From: an uncultured Eubacteriales bacterium
GTDB lineage: Bacteria > Bacillota > Clostridia > Oscillospirales > Oscillospiraceae
Assembly: GCA_900552015.1 (NCBI GenBank)
Contig: URXY01000019.1
Span: 1 to 30,787 of the forward strand
Direction: 5' to 3'
DNA length: 30,787 bases
Shown here piece by piece: positions 22,942 to 30,787 of the stretch. A program made the position numbers and the translations under genes. The notes below the pieces were generated by a model. The model was given only the letters and a program-made list of their open reading frames with translations. It was not told the DNA's origin and did no database searches. The stretch's first letter is position 1, and every line of letters begins with the position of its first letter.

Positions 22942-23131
22942 GTATCTCTTTGTCGAACCGGTGTTCCGAAAGCAAGGTATCGCGCGGCAGCTCGCGTCCG
23001 CGGCGCAGGAATACTGTAAGGCAAATCTCCTTGCCAACCTAACTGTCACATGCGCTCCATGCGATGAAGCGATGTATCGCGCACTGGGCTTCACTGAAAA
23101 GCTCGGCACGACCTTTGCCCGCCTTAGTTGA
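22874..23131 (+). CDS. GNAT C-terminal half, truncated remnant
   Basis: 85 residues encoding only the acetyl-CoA-binding half of a GNAT domain: strand VFEYLFVEPVF, the loop RKQGIARQL (R/QxxGxA type), and the C-terminal MYRALGF. The N-terminal strands are absent. The frame is shifted by one relative to the upstream GNAT, with 68 bp of overlap. An ATG at 22874 with GGAGGA upstream could still allow translation, but the product could hardly fold as a normal GNAT. Most likely the second domain of a tandem GNAT protein after a deletion. Confidence 0.65.
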   Translation: MVGMCSVSRVFSTFACADIGVFEYLFVEPVFRKQGIARQLASAAQEYCKANLLANLTVTCAPCDEAMYRALGFTEKLGTTFARLS

Positions 23132-23144
23132 CACCAAAATAAGG

Positions 23145-23185
23145 AAAAGGCTCTGTTTGGGGTTCCCAAACAGAGCCTTTTCTGT
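23145..23185. terminator. Bidirectional terminator between GNAT and EFR1 genes
   Basis: Perfect 17-bp stem (23145-23161 with 23165-23181), 3-base loop GTT; AAAA on the left and TTTT on the right make it usable from both sides. It serves converging genes. Confidence 0.88.
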
Positions 23186-23192
23186 ACTTTAT

Positions 23193-24017
23193 TTACGCCG
23201 TGAATATCTTGTCCGCTGCCCTGCGCGTGTAGTCGCGTTCGAGCATCGCGCGGTGCGAGAGGAAGGCGGGATCGTCGAAGTACTTTGCCCCCGTCGGGCA
23301 ATTGCGCACGCAGGAGTGGCACTTGATGCAAATGCCCGCGACCTCCGTCACATCGTCGGGGTCGATCGAGCCCATCGGGCAGAGGGAGGCGCACACGCCG
23401 CAGCGGGTGCACTTTTCCGTGTCGGTCTTGGGCTTGGCCTTCAGGAAGACCTTCGGCTCGCCGTCAAGCCCCAGCGGCCGGTAATAGGGCGCGTCCGCGT
23501 CGCCGTCGACCGTGACAGGCGTGGGGAAATCCGTCATCTTCACGATGCGGCCCACGACCGCCGAGCCGAGCTTTGCAAGCTCCGCCATATCGTCGGAGTC
23601 GGGGCGGCCATCGGCCAGCGCGTCGGTAAAGGCGTGGCGGCAGGCAAAGGCGCCCGCGCCGATGGTGTGGAAGCCATCCCCTTCGAGGCAGGCGCAGAGC
23701 TCGGCAAGCGAATTGTCGAAGCTGCGGTTGCCGAACGTCACGACCGGCACGGCCAGCGCGCCGTTTCCGCGGAAGCCGGACTTTACAAAGTCGAGCAGCT
23801 TATTCGGCAGCTTTCCCGCATAGGTCGGCATACCGAAGATGACAAGGTCACCCTCGGCAAAATCATAGGTTTCTTCGCGCGCGGCGGGGAGCGTGAAATC
23901 GCGCACCTCGAGCGGGACGTCAAAACTGACGGCCAGTGCGTTTGCAAGCGTGGTGGTCACCTTTCTGGTATTGCCGGTGGCGCTGAAATAGACTGCGTAG
24001 ACCTGAGTGATGTTCAT
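23193..24017 (-). CDS. EFR1-type flavodoxin-ferredoxin fusion
   Basis: Cytoplasmic redox protein of 274 residues. The N-terminal flavodoxin-like domain (about 1-165) has the FMN loop FSATGNTRKV near 11-20 and GMPTYAGKLP near 62-71. The C-terminal domain has two 4Fe-4S motifs, CTRCGVCASLCP (Cys203, 206, 209, 213) and CIKCHSCVRNCP (Cys230, 233, 236, 240), as in bacterial dicluster ferredoxins. It probably relays electrons between FMN and the clusters. It is the last gene of the right-hand minus-strand operon, 45 bp after the small cysteine protein. Confidence 0.88.
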   Translation of the reverse strand: MNITQVYAVYFSATGNTRKVTTTLANALAVSFDVPLEVRDFTLPAAREETYDFAEGDLVIFGMPTYAGKLPNKLLDFVKSGFRGNGALAVPVVTFGNRSFDNSLAELCACLEGDGFHTIGAGAFACRHAFTDALADGRPDSDDMAELAKLGSAVVGRIVKMTDFPTPVTVDGDADAPYYRPLGLDGEPKVFLKAKPKTDTEKCTRCGVCASLCPMGSIDPDDVTEVAGICIKCHSCVRNCPTGAKYFDDPAFLSHRAMLERDYTRRAADKIFTA

Positions 24018-24062
24018 GGCTTCTGCCTCTTCTTTCTTTATTGTTTGGGGCGCTGCCCGGCT

Positions 24063-24275
24063 TTACAGGGAAAAATCCTCGGACGTGTACTTGTCGTTCA
24101 GCGCGGCGGGACGGGGCGGCACACGCTTGAGCGGATCGTAGCAGAAATGGCGGCAGTGGTCGGCCGAGTCGACGATGCCGCGGCGGGAGCAGACGACCTG
24201 CGCGTCGTTGATGACGCTGCCGCTCTTGCAGTAGGCGCAGTGCTTTTCAATGTCCTTGCGAAACAGATGGAACAC
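24063..24275 (-). CDS. Small cysteine-rich protein of unknown function
   Basis: 70 residues from a GTG start (ribosome site GGGGGAGAG just upstream). Cysteines in CAYC (13, 16), near 29, and in CRHFC (about 41, 45) suggest a zinc or iron-sulfur knuckle. It is basic in the middle and acidic at the end. It starts 19 bp after the Clp ATPase gene, so it is likely co-transcribed. I do not recognise a named family. Confidence 0.7.
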   Translation of the reverse strand: MFHLFRKDIEKHCAYCKSGSVINDAQVVCSRRGIVDSADHCRHFCYDPLKRVPPRPAALNDKYTSEDFSL

Positions 24276-24294
24276 GGTCTCTCCCCCTTCTCAT

Positions 24295-26604
24295 TTACAG
24301 GCTGCGGATAACGAGCTTGCCGTCTTCCATCGCGGCGTGCAGCTGCGTGACGGGATGCTCGTAGGAATCGATGATCTGGCTTGCCATCTCATCCTCCAGC
24401 TCCTTCTGGATCGTGCGGCGCAGGTTGCGCGCGCCGTAGGTCGCGGAATATGACTTCTTGACGAGATACTCTTCAACAGCCTCATCCCATGTAAAGTGCA
24501 GGCCCTTATCTTCAAGGCTCGTCTGCAGCTCAGTGAGCATGATGCGGGCAATGCCGGCGAAGTTCTGCTCGTCGAGACGGTTGAAGCAGATGACCTCGTC
24601 CACGCGGTTCAGGAATTCCGGGCGCAGGAACTCGCCAAGCGCCTTCATCGCGCGGTCGCGGTTCTGCTCGTTGAGCGTGTGGCCGAAGCCAACGGTGCCC
24701 TCCTTGCGTTCCGAGCCTGCGTTGGAGGTCATGACGATGACGGTATTTTCAAAGTTCACCTTGCGACCGTGGGAGTCGGTGATCTCGCCGTCATCGAGAA
24801 TTTGCAGCAAGACGTTCATCACATCGGGATGCGCCTTTTCGATCTCGTCGAAGAGGATGACGGCGTAGGGCTTGCGGCGAATTTTTTCCGTCAACTGACC
24901 AGCCTCGTCATAGCCGACATAGCCCGGAGGCGAGCCGACGATGCGGGAGACCGAGTGCTTTTCCATGAATTCCGACATATCGAGACGGATGAGCGCGTCG
25001 GGCGAATTGAAGAGGTCCTGCGCAAGCTGCTTGACAAGCTCGGTCTTGCCGACGCCCGTGGGGCCGACAAAGATGAAGCTCACGGGCTTGTGCTTGGGCG
25101 AAATACCCACACGGTTGCGGCGGATGGCGGCGGAAACAGCCTCGATGGCCTCGTCCTGGCCGACGATGTGCTCCTTGAGGCGCTTGTCAAGCTCGCTCAA
25201 ACGACGGAACTCGTCCTCGCGGATGCGGGAGGCGGGGATCTTCGTCCACAGCTCGATCACGCGGGCAAGGTTGTCCATCGAAAGCTGCGGGTCGCCCTGC
25301 GCGCAGAGCGCGTCAAGCTCCTCCTGCGCCTTCATGGTGAGGCTCTTGAGCTCGGCGAGGCGCTCAAAATCAGGCTCCTCCGCGCCCTGCAGCAGCTCAC
25401 GTTCCTTGTCGTAATCCTCGATCTCGCGGCGAAGCTCCATGCGGCGGTTGATGTTCTTGTCATGCAGGTTGAGGTCCGAGCACGCCTCGTCGATGAGGTC
25501 GATGGCCTTATCAGGCAGGAAGCGGTCGGTGATGTAGCGCTCGGAGAGCAGCACAGCCTGACGCAGGATGCCCTCGGGGATCTTGACGCCGTGGTACTGC
25601 TCATAGTAGTGGGCGATGCCCTTCAGGATCTTGAGCGTATCCTCCATGTTCGGCTCGTTGACCGTGACAGGCTGGAAGCGGCGCTCGAGCGCGGTGTCCT
25701 TTTCGATGTGCTTGCGGTACTCGGTGAAAGTCGTCGCGCCGATGACCTGTATCTCGCCGCGGGAAAGGGCGGGCTTTAAGATGTTGGCGGCGTTCATGCT
25801 GCCCTCGGCGTCGCCCGCGCCGACGATGTTGTGCACTTCGTCAATGACGAGGATGACGTTGCCCATCTTGCGGATCTCCTCGATGAGGCCCTTCATGCGG
25901 CTCTCGAACTGGCCGCGGAACTGTGTGCCCGCAACAAGTGCGGTCAAATCGAGCAGGTAGACCTCCTTGCTTCTGAGCTTGAAGGGTACCTCGCCAGCGA
26001 CGATGCGCTGGGCGAGGCCCTCGGCGATGGCGGTCTTGCCGACACCCGGTTCGCCGATGAGGCAGGGGTTGTTCTTCTGGCGGCGGTTGAGGATCTGGAT
26101 GACGCGCTCGATCTCCTCCTCGCGGCCGACGACCGCGTCGAGCTTGCCGTCGCGTGCGCGCTGGGAGAGATTGATGCAGTAGGAGTCGAGGAATTTGTGC
26201 TTGCTCCCCTTTTCGACCTTCTTGCTGCTGCGCGGGCTCTGCGTCTGCTCGGCGTCGCCAGAGGGCGCGTCGTTCGCGGCGGGGCTGCCGCCGAAAAAGC
26301 GGCTCAAAAACGGGAAGGTCGCGGTCTTGCCGTCCTCTTCATCATCCGCGCCGGGGTCGTCGGCATCGCTCAGGCCTTCCAGGTTCTCCGCACCGCCGAA
26401 GGCGCCCATCATCTCGTTGGAGATATTGTCAAGGTCCTCATCCGTGATGCCCATGCGGCGCATCATCTCGTCCACCTGCGGAAGTCCGAGGTTTTTCGCG
26501 CATTTAAGGCAAAGGCCCTCGTTGATGTTCTGCCCGTTTTCCTGACGGGTGATGAATACGACGGCGATATTTTTCTTACATCTGGAACAAAGTTGGGGCT
26601 GCAT
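24295..26604 (-). CDS. Clp ATPase with N-terminal zinc finger (ClpE/ClpC-like)
   Basis: Class I Hsp100 unfoldase of 769 residues that feeds proteins to ClpP. The N-terminus has a four-cysteine zinc finger (Cys6, 9, 32, 35) as in ClpE, then an acidic Gly/Asp-rich linker to about 135, with no Clp_N repeats. AAA-1: Walker A GEPGVGKT (184-191), Walker B VIDEVH. A coiled middle region lies about 385-435. AAA-2: Walker A GPTGVGKT (514-521), Walker B ILFDEIEK (583-590). The tripeptide VGF (638-640) sits where the ClpP-docking loop is expected. No ctsR, mcsA or mcsB genes are adjacent. It starts 24 bp after the CvpA-family gene. Confidence 0.9.
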   Translation of the reverse strand: MQPQLCSRCKKNIAVVFITRQENGQNINEGLCLKCAKNLGLPQVDEMMRRMGITDEDLDNISNEMMGAFGGAENLEGLSDADDPGADDEEDGKTATFPFLSRFFGGSPAANDAPSGDAEQTQSPRSSKKVEKGSKHKFLDSYCINLSQRARDGKLDAVVGREEEIERVIQILNRRQKNNPCLIGEPGVGKTAIAEGLAQRIVAGEVPFKLRSKEVYLLDLTALVAGTQFRGQFESRMKGLIEEIRKMGNVILVIDEVHNIVGAGDAEGSMNAANILKPALSRGEIQVIGATTFTEYRKHIEKDTALERRFQPVTVNEPNMEDTLKILKGIAHYYEQYHGVKIPEGILRQAVLLSERYITDRFLPDKAIDLIDEACSDLNLHDKNINRRMELRREIEDYDKERELLQGAEEPDFERLAELKSLTMKAQEELDALCAQGDPQLSMDNLARVIELWTKIPASRIREDEFRRLSELDKRLKEHIVGQDEAIEAVSAAIRRNRVGISPKHKPVSFIFVGPTGVGKTELVKQLAQDLFNSPDALIRLDMSEFMEKHSVSRIVGSPPGYVGYDEAGQLTEKIRRKPYAVILFDEIEKAHPDVMNVLLQILDDGEITDSHGRKVNFENTVIVMTSNAGSERKEGTVGFGHTLNEQNRDRAMKALGEFLRPEFLNRVDEVICFNRLDEQNFAGIARIMLTELQTSLEDKGLHFTWDEAVEEYLVKKSYSATYGARNLRRTIQKELEDEMASQIIDSYEHPVTQLHAAMEDGKLVIRSL

Positions 26605-26628
26605 AGAATTTCCTCCTTGGGGTAAAGA

Positions 26629-27390
26629 TCAGGGTAACAGCGCGGCGACAAGGCCGCGCGGGGTATGGCTCATAAAAAAGGCCAGCAGATAGGTGCCTTC
26701 GTACTCGGTGAAGGCTTCGACGCCGAGCTTGGGCGCAAGGTCACAGACGAGAAACAGCAGCAGCGCGCTCTCGATAAAGCCCAGCGCGCCTCCGCCGATG
26801 GTGTTGAGCGCATTTAAAACTGGCAAGTCTAACACCTTGTCAACACCTGCTGTGACAAGCCTGAGCAGCACGGTGAACACGAGGAAGCACAGCACGAACA
26901 CGAGCGTCCGCACCACGCTGCCGAGCAGCGTCCGCACAGCGGCGAGCGCTGCATCGCGCGCGGCATTGCGCAGCGACTGCCGCACCGCGCCGTCCAAATC
27001 GAAGCGCAGCAGCTTTTTGAGAAGTCCCGTCACCGCGAGCGGAGGATCGTCCTGCCGGACGTTTTCCGCGCCCTGCGCGGCGTCGCCGTTTGGCGTTTCA
27101 CCCGAGGCGTCGCTCTCCGCCGGGGTCTCCCCCTCGATCTGCGGGACATCCCCCTGCGGTGTCTGCGATTCGGTATCAAACCACTCCTCCACGCTCTTTT
27201 CAAGGCGCGGCATGAGCATATCGGTCACGGGCTCAGTCAAAAGGTCCGTCAGCAGCGACGCGCCGATGAGCGCGGCAATGATGGCGGCAAGCGCCATCAG
27301 GCTGCGGAAAAGCCCCCTCTTCGCGCCGAACACCGCGCCGAGTACGAGCACGAGTGCAAAGATTGCATCGATCATAAGACCATTATTCAC
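26629..27390 (-). CDS. CvpA-family membrane protein
   Basis: Membrane protein of 253 residues from a GTG start with AAAGGAG ten bases upstream. N-terminal hydrophobic segments with FGAKRGLFRSLM near residue 21-32 are typical of the colicin V production (CvpA) family. A polar insert (about 75-125) rich in Asp, Glu and Gly separates them from two further C-terminal helices. The family function is poorly understood. It precedes the Clp ATPase by 24 bp and may begin a sub-operon from the promoter at 27418-27446. Confidence 0.8.
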   Translation of the reverse strand: MNNGLMIDAIFALVLVLGAVFGAKRGLFRSLMALAAIIAALIGASLLTDLLTEPVTDMLMPRLEKSVEEWFDTESQTPQGDVPQIEGETPAESDASGETPNGDAAQGAENVRQDDPPLAVTGLLKKLLRFDLDGAVRQSLRNAARDAALAAVRTLLGSVVRTLVFVLCFLVFTVLLRLVTAGVDKVLDLPVLNALNTIGGGALGFIESALLLFLVCDLAPKLGVEAFTEYEGTYLLAFFMSHTPRGLVAALLP

Positions 27391-27417
27391 GTTCTTCGCA
27401 CTCCTTTCAAGTCATAA

Positions 27418-27446
27418 ATTGTAACATTTTTAGCGATTTGCAGAAA
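27418..27446 (-). promoter_or_regulatory. Possible promoter for the CvpA-Clp sub-operon
   Basis: On the minus strand, an extended -10 (TG-T-TACAAT) lies 17 bp from a weak -35 (TTTCTG), in the only AT-rich gap of this operon. The -35 match is poor. Confidence 0.4.
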
Positions 27447-28637
27447 TTACGGAATATAAAGCCAGGCGGAAGACGAGCCGACGAGCACCGCCGTACCGTC
27501 CGTGCGCATCAGGACCGAGCGGGCATATTCCGTGCCGTCGAGTCGCGCATATTCCTGAAGCTGCGGCGTGTAGATAACGAGGCTGTCGCTATACAGCACC
27601 GCGATGTACTTGCCTGCGGCAGACATCGAGAGCACCTCGCCGGTCGTATCAAGGCTTGCAAGGGTCGAACCATCCTGCGCGACGGTGACGAGCTTCATCG
27701 TACTGCCCGAGCGGTAGCGGCTGAGCAGCAGCGCGGCAAAATTCTCACCGTTCAGGCTCTGGCCGCGCAGATACGGATACTCATAACGGTAGCTGCCGGA
27801 GAGCGAGCCTTCCGCCGTAAAGAGCGCGAGGCCCTCGTCCGTCAGGCACGCGAGCGTGCCTGCGACGCTGCCGGTCGAAAGGAGCAGTGAGCCTGTGAGC
27901 GTGTTGACTGCCGTGGGCTGGTCGCTGCCGAGGGAATAGACGCTGACCGTGTTGGCAAATGTGCCGCCCGACTCGCTGAGCGTTACGGCGGCCATGTGTT
28001 TACAGTCGCGCAGCACCGCCGCGTCGATAACATAGTGCTCCGAGGAGTTGAACGCCAGGACCTTCTCGCCCGAGGCGTCATACATCGTAACAGCGGACTT
28101 GTAGCCGCTCTTTTCCGCGTTGAGCGCCATATAGTCGGACGAGTTGAGCGAGACGGACAAGATGCTGCCGCTCAGCTCACCGCTCATATCGCGCACGAGG
28201 CCGCTCGAAGAGAAAATGAGCAGCGACTGCCCGCCGATATCGTACACTGCGGCGGTCTGCCCGCCGACAGCGATGGCCGGGGTCGTGAGCTTGACATTCT
28301 CGCTGCAAATGATGCTGCCGTCGCTGCCGAGCACGGAGACGTTCGTCGTCGAGGCGACGATCAAATGGTCGCCGAGCAGCGCGAAAACATTGCTGCGGTC
28401 GTTGCTGAAGGAATAGAGCTCGGCCTTGCCCTGTTCGTCCTGCTGCACCTTGTTATAGGAAAAAAGGCGGCGGACGCTGTCAAGGCTGCTCAGGTCCTTC
28501 CATGCTGCGGCAACCACCACTCCCAGCACGACCACGAGCGTAAGGATGACCGTCAGCACCCGTTTGCCGCGGCGCGGCGCGGCCTGCGAGCGGCGGATCT
28601 CCTCGCGGATATTCTCTTCCTCTCTGCGGTCAGTCAT
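27447..28637 (-). CDS. DUF5711-type membrane-anchored beta-propeller protein
   Basis: About 396 residues. A short charged cytoplasmic N-terminus leads to one membrane helix (about VLTVILTLVVVLGVVVAAA), and the rest is extracellular. The outer part is a run of short beta-rich repeats (patterns such as VSVLGSDGSIIC, LLIFSSSGLV, MYDASGEKVL, LALFTAEGSL) typical of YVTN/WD-like propellers. I assign it to DUF5711 from memory. The start at 28637 (MTDRREEE) has GAGGA upstream and overlaps truA by 8 bp; ATGs at 28649 and 28655 are alternatives. Confidence 0.75.
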   Translation of the reverse strand: MTDRREEENIREEIRRSQAAPRRGKRVLTVILTLVVVLGVVVAAAWKDLSSLDSVRRLFSYNKVQQDEQGKAELYSFSNDRSNVFALLGDHLIVASTTNVSVLGSDGSIICSENVKLTTPAIAVGGQTAAVYDIGGQSLLIFSSSGLVRDMSGELSGSILSVSLNSSDYMALNAEKSGYKSAVTMYDASGEKVLAFNSSEHYVIDAAVLRDCKHMAAVTLSESGGTFANTVSVYSLGSDQPTAVNTLTGSLLLSTGSVAGTLACLTDEGLALFTAEGSLSGSYRYEYPYLRGQSLNGENFAALLLSRYRSGSTMKLVTVAQDGSTLASLDTTGEVLSMSAAGKYIAVLYSDSLVIYTPQLQEYARLDGTEYARSVLMRTDGTAVLVGSSSAWLYIP

Positions 28638-29385
28638 TGAGTCGTTCATCCTCATACCATAGTCTTGTCATGTACAGTCCGCCCGGCGGCACGGTGGGCC
28701 CTGCGAGCGAGCGGTCGCCGGAGGCAAGGATCTCGGGAATGTCCTCGGGCGTGAGCTTGCCCTCGGCGGCGTAGAGTACGGTGCCGGTAATGGCCCGTAC
28801 CATGTTATACAGAAATCCATCCGCGCAGACCTTGAGTTCCAGAAGATTGCCCGAGCGCGACACGCGGCAGTAGTGCACGGTGCGCACGGTGGTTTTCGTC
28901 TCCGTGCCGACGGAGCGCACGGCCTTGAAGTCGTGCGTACCCTCGAAGGCGCGCGCCGCGCGGTCCATCACCTCTTCATCGAGGTGCTTGGGGTAAAAAT
29001 AGGCGCGGTCGACGTAGAACGGATTTTTGATGCGGGAGTTGAAAATGCGGTAGGTGTATTCTTTCTTTTTGCACGAGAGGATGGCGTTGAAATCGTCCGC
29101 CACCTCGAGCGCCTCGCGCACAACGATATCCTCTGGCGTGTGCGTGTTCACGGCAAAGGGCAGGCGCTCGACCGGGATACGGGAATTCGTGCGAAAATTC
29201 GCAATGTAGCGCTCGGCGTGCACGCCGGCGTCCGTGCGGCCGCAGCCGACGAGCTTGACGCTCTCGCCGCAGACCTTCGAAAGTCCCTTTTCCATCGTCT
29301 CGCAGACGCTTGAAACGGTCTTCTGCACCTGCCAGCCGTGGTAGGCGCTGCCGTTATACATGAGCTTGAAGGCAATGTTTCGCAT
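28630..29385 (-). CDS. truA: tRNA pseudouridine(38-40) synthase TruA
   Basis: Cytoplasmic enzyme of 251 residues that converts uridines 38-40 of the tRNA anticodon arm to pseudouridine. The catalytic motif GCGRTDAGVHA holds the nucleophilic Asp52. Other family landmarks are YNGSAYHGWQVQ near the N-terminus and FLYNMVRAITGTVL near the C-terminus. It follows ecfT by 14 bp, the common Firmicutes order ecfA-ecfA-ecfT-truA. Confidence 0.95.
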   Translation of the reverse strand: MRNIAFKLMYNGSAYHGWQVQKTVSSVCETMEKGLSKVCGESVKLVGCGRTDAGVHAERYIANFRTNSRIPVERLPFAVNTHTPEDIVVREALEVADDFNAILSCKKKEYTYRIFNSRIKNPFYVDRAYFYPKHLDEEVMDRAARAFEGTHDFKAVRSVGTETKTTVRTVHYCRVSRSGNLLELKVCADGFLYNMVRAITGTVLYAAEGKLTPEDIPEILASGDRSLAGPTVPPGGLYMTRLWYEDERLND

Positions 29386-29399
29386 GGAAGCGTCCTTTC

Positions 29400-30191
29400 T
29401 CAGCGCAGCACGATGACGACAGCCACCAGCGCCGCGTAATAGCCGAGCACAAGATAGTCGCGCGTCTCATAGCGCAGCACGTTGAGCTTCGTGCGGCCCT
29501 CGCCGCCGTGGTAGCAGCGGCACTCCATGGCGGTCGCCAGCTCGTCGGCGCGGCGGAAAGCGCTGACAAAGAGGGGCACGAGCAGCGGCACGAGCGCCTT
29601 GGCGCGCTGCATGAGGCTACCGGTCTCAAAGTCGGCGCCGCGCGCCTTCTGCGCGGACATGATCTTATCCGTTTCCTCGATGAGCGTGGGGATGAAGCGC
29701 AGCGCGATGGACATCATCATCGCCAGCTCGTGCACGGGGAGCTTGATTGCCTTGAGGGGACCCAGCAGATTCTCCAGGCCGTCCGTCAGGCGGATGGGCG
29801 AGGTCGTATAGGTGAGCAGGAACGTGCCCATGATCAAAAGCGTGATGCGCAGCATCATCGTGATGGCGGCGCGCACGCCCTCGATCGTGATACGGAATAT
29901 CCAGAAATGGCACAGCTCTGTGCCAGGGGTGTAAAAGAGGTTCAGCAGCGCCGTGAACGCGATGATGAACAGCACCGGCTTTAATCCCTTGAAGAGCGCC
30001 TTCGCGCCCACGTGCGAGATGCGCACGGCGACCACGAGCGTCAGAATGAGCAGGCCGTAGGCGATAAAGCTCTTCGCGGTGAAGAGCGCCACGACATAGA
30101 GCACCGTGACAAGGAGCTTCGTGCGCGGGTCGAGCCTGTGGGCGAGCGTATCGCCCGGGAAATACTGTCCGAGCGTGATATCCTTCAGCAT
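29400..30191 (-). CDS. ecfT: Energy-coupling factor transporter transmembrane protein EcfT
   Basis: Membrane scaffold of group II ECF vitamin/metal importers, 263 residues with several hydrophobic segments. It couples the ATPases to interchangeable S components. Both coupling motifs are visible: ARG in SAQKARGADFE near residue 180, and the AMECRCYHGG segment near 220 (usual form AMExRxY). Overlaps ecfA2 by 7 bp (ATGCTGA). Confidence 0.94.
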   Translation of the reverse strand: MLKDITLGQYFPGDTLAHRLDPRTKLLVTVLYVVALFTAKSFIAYGLLILTLVVAVRISHVGAKALFKGLKPVLFIIAFTALLNLFYTPGTELCHFWIFRITIEGVRAAITMMLRITLLIMGTFLLTYTTSPIRLTDGLENLLGPLKAIKLPVHELAMMMSIALRFIPTLIEETDKIMSAQKARGADFETGSLMQRAKALVPLLVPLFVSAFRRADELATAMECRCYHGGEGRTKLNVLRYETRDYLVLGYYAALVAVVIVLR

Positions 30192-30787
30192 TTCCTGCCG
30201 CCCCCCTTCTTCAGCGCGACGAGCTCCGCGCTCAGCTCCTCCACCGTGTAAACATCGGGCGAGATGGCAAGTCCTCTTTCGCGCAGCGCCATGGCGATGC
30301 GCGTGACCTGCGGCACGTCGAGGCCCGCGGTCAGCAGCTCGTCGCCGCGGGCAAAGACCTCGCGCGGCGTACCGCTCATGAGCACGTGGCTGTCGGACAG
30401 CACGATGATGCGGTCGACATTTTTCGCGATCTCCTCCATGCTGTGGCTCACGAGCACGACGGTCGTGCCGCGTTCACGGTGGTATTCGCGGATGTTTGCG
30501 AGCAGCTCTTCCCTGCCCTGCGGGTCAAGGCCCGCGCTCGGCTCATCGAGCACGAGCACCTCGGGCTCCATCGCGATAACGCCCGCGATGGCCACGCGGC
30601 GCTTCTGTCCGCCGGAGAGGGCAAAGGGCGACTTTTCCAGCAGCTCTTCGGAAAGGCCGGCAAAGCGCGCCGCCTCGCGCACGCGGCGGTCGATCTCGTC
30701 TTTGGATAAGCCCATGTTCGTCGGGCCAAACGCGATATCGCGATAAACCGTTTCCTCAAAGAGCTGATACTCCGGATACTGGAACAC
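30185..30787 (-). CDS. ecfA2: Energy-coupling factor ATP-binding protein EcfA2 (N-terminus outside window)
   Basis: C-terminal 200 residues of a cytoplasmic ECF ATPase; the frame runs off the right edge, so Walker A is not seen. Visible are the Q-loop segment FQYPEYQLFEETVYRDIAFG, typical of EcfA2, signature LSGGQKRR, Walker B VLVLDEPSAGLDP and switch His in VSHSMEE. The C-terminal extension after the core is normal for EcfA proteins. Overlaps ecfT. Confidence 0.92.
   Translation of the reverse strand: MFQYPEYQLFEETVYRDIAFGPTNMGLSKDEIDRRVREAARFAGLSEELLEKSPFALSGGQKRRVAIAGVIAMEPEVLVLDEPSAGLDPQGREELLANIREYHRERGTTVVLVSHSMEEIAKNVDRIIVLSDSHVLMSGTPREVFARGDELLTAGLDVPQVTRIAMALRERGLAISPDVYTVEELSAELVALKKGGGRKC

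Overview
The window looks like a chromosomal segment from a high-GC, gut-type clostridium, probably Oscillospiraceae (Flavonifractor / Lawsonibacter / Oscillibacter-like). That placement is an inference. It rests on strong G+C bias at third codon positions, Firmicutes-type AGGAGG ribosome sites, lipoproteins with clean lipoboxes, an L-box lysine riboswitch, and an ecfA2-ecfT-truA neighbourhood. I saw no tRNA, rRNA, IS element, phage gene or CRISPR array.

Left part, plus strand, is three nutrient-uptake operons in a row. (1) 1-6082: metN (5' end cut by the window), metI and metQ, then an FAD-linked 2-hydroxyacid dehydrogenase, a class I aminotransferase and an M20 amidohydrolase, closed by a terminator at 6120-6160. 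Together they could import methionine or its derivatives and turn acylated or hydroxy forms into the amino acid. (2) 6269-10425: an AfuA/FbpA-type binding lipoprotein, a fused two-domain permease, a short ATPase and a PHP-family phosphoesterase. An intrinsic terminator hairpin lies inside the first codons of the permease gene. (3) 10587-15330: a consensus promoter, a clear lysine riboswitch with its terminator, then binding protein, permease, ATPase and an ATGA-coupled M20 peptidase. This is a lysine-regulated lysine import and release operon. A perfect 21-bp-arm palindrome follows, then a monocistronic flavodoxin with its own terminator (15464-15975).

Middle part, minus strand (22164 down to 16147), is the most unusual region: a P-loop ATPase, a lipid-anchored gamma-glutamyltranspeptidase with lower GC, a lipoprotein of unknown function (possibly DUF6305), a DctM-like TRAP-type large permease, an unlisted 48-residue two-helix membrane peptide, and a membrane-anchored M14-type deacylase. 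It ends at a bidirectional terminator (16086-16128). There is no DctP and no normal DctQ, so this may be an undescribed transporter coupled to breakdown of gamma-glutamyl or acyl-amino-acid compounds outside the cell.

A divergent plus-strand GNAT locus (22375-23131) looks like a two-GNAT-domain protein broken by a deletion and frameshift. The right part, minus strand, is a housekeeping operon: ecfA2 (partial), ecfT, truA, a DUF5711 beta-propeller membrane protein, a CvpA-family protein, a zinc-finger Clp ATPase, a small cysteine-rich protein and an EFR1-type flavodoxin-ferredoxin. It shares a bidirectional terminator (23145-23185) with the GNAT locus.
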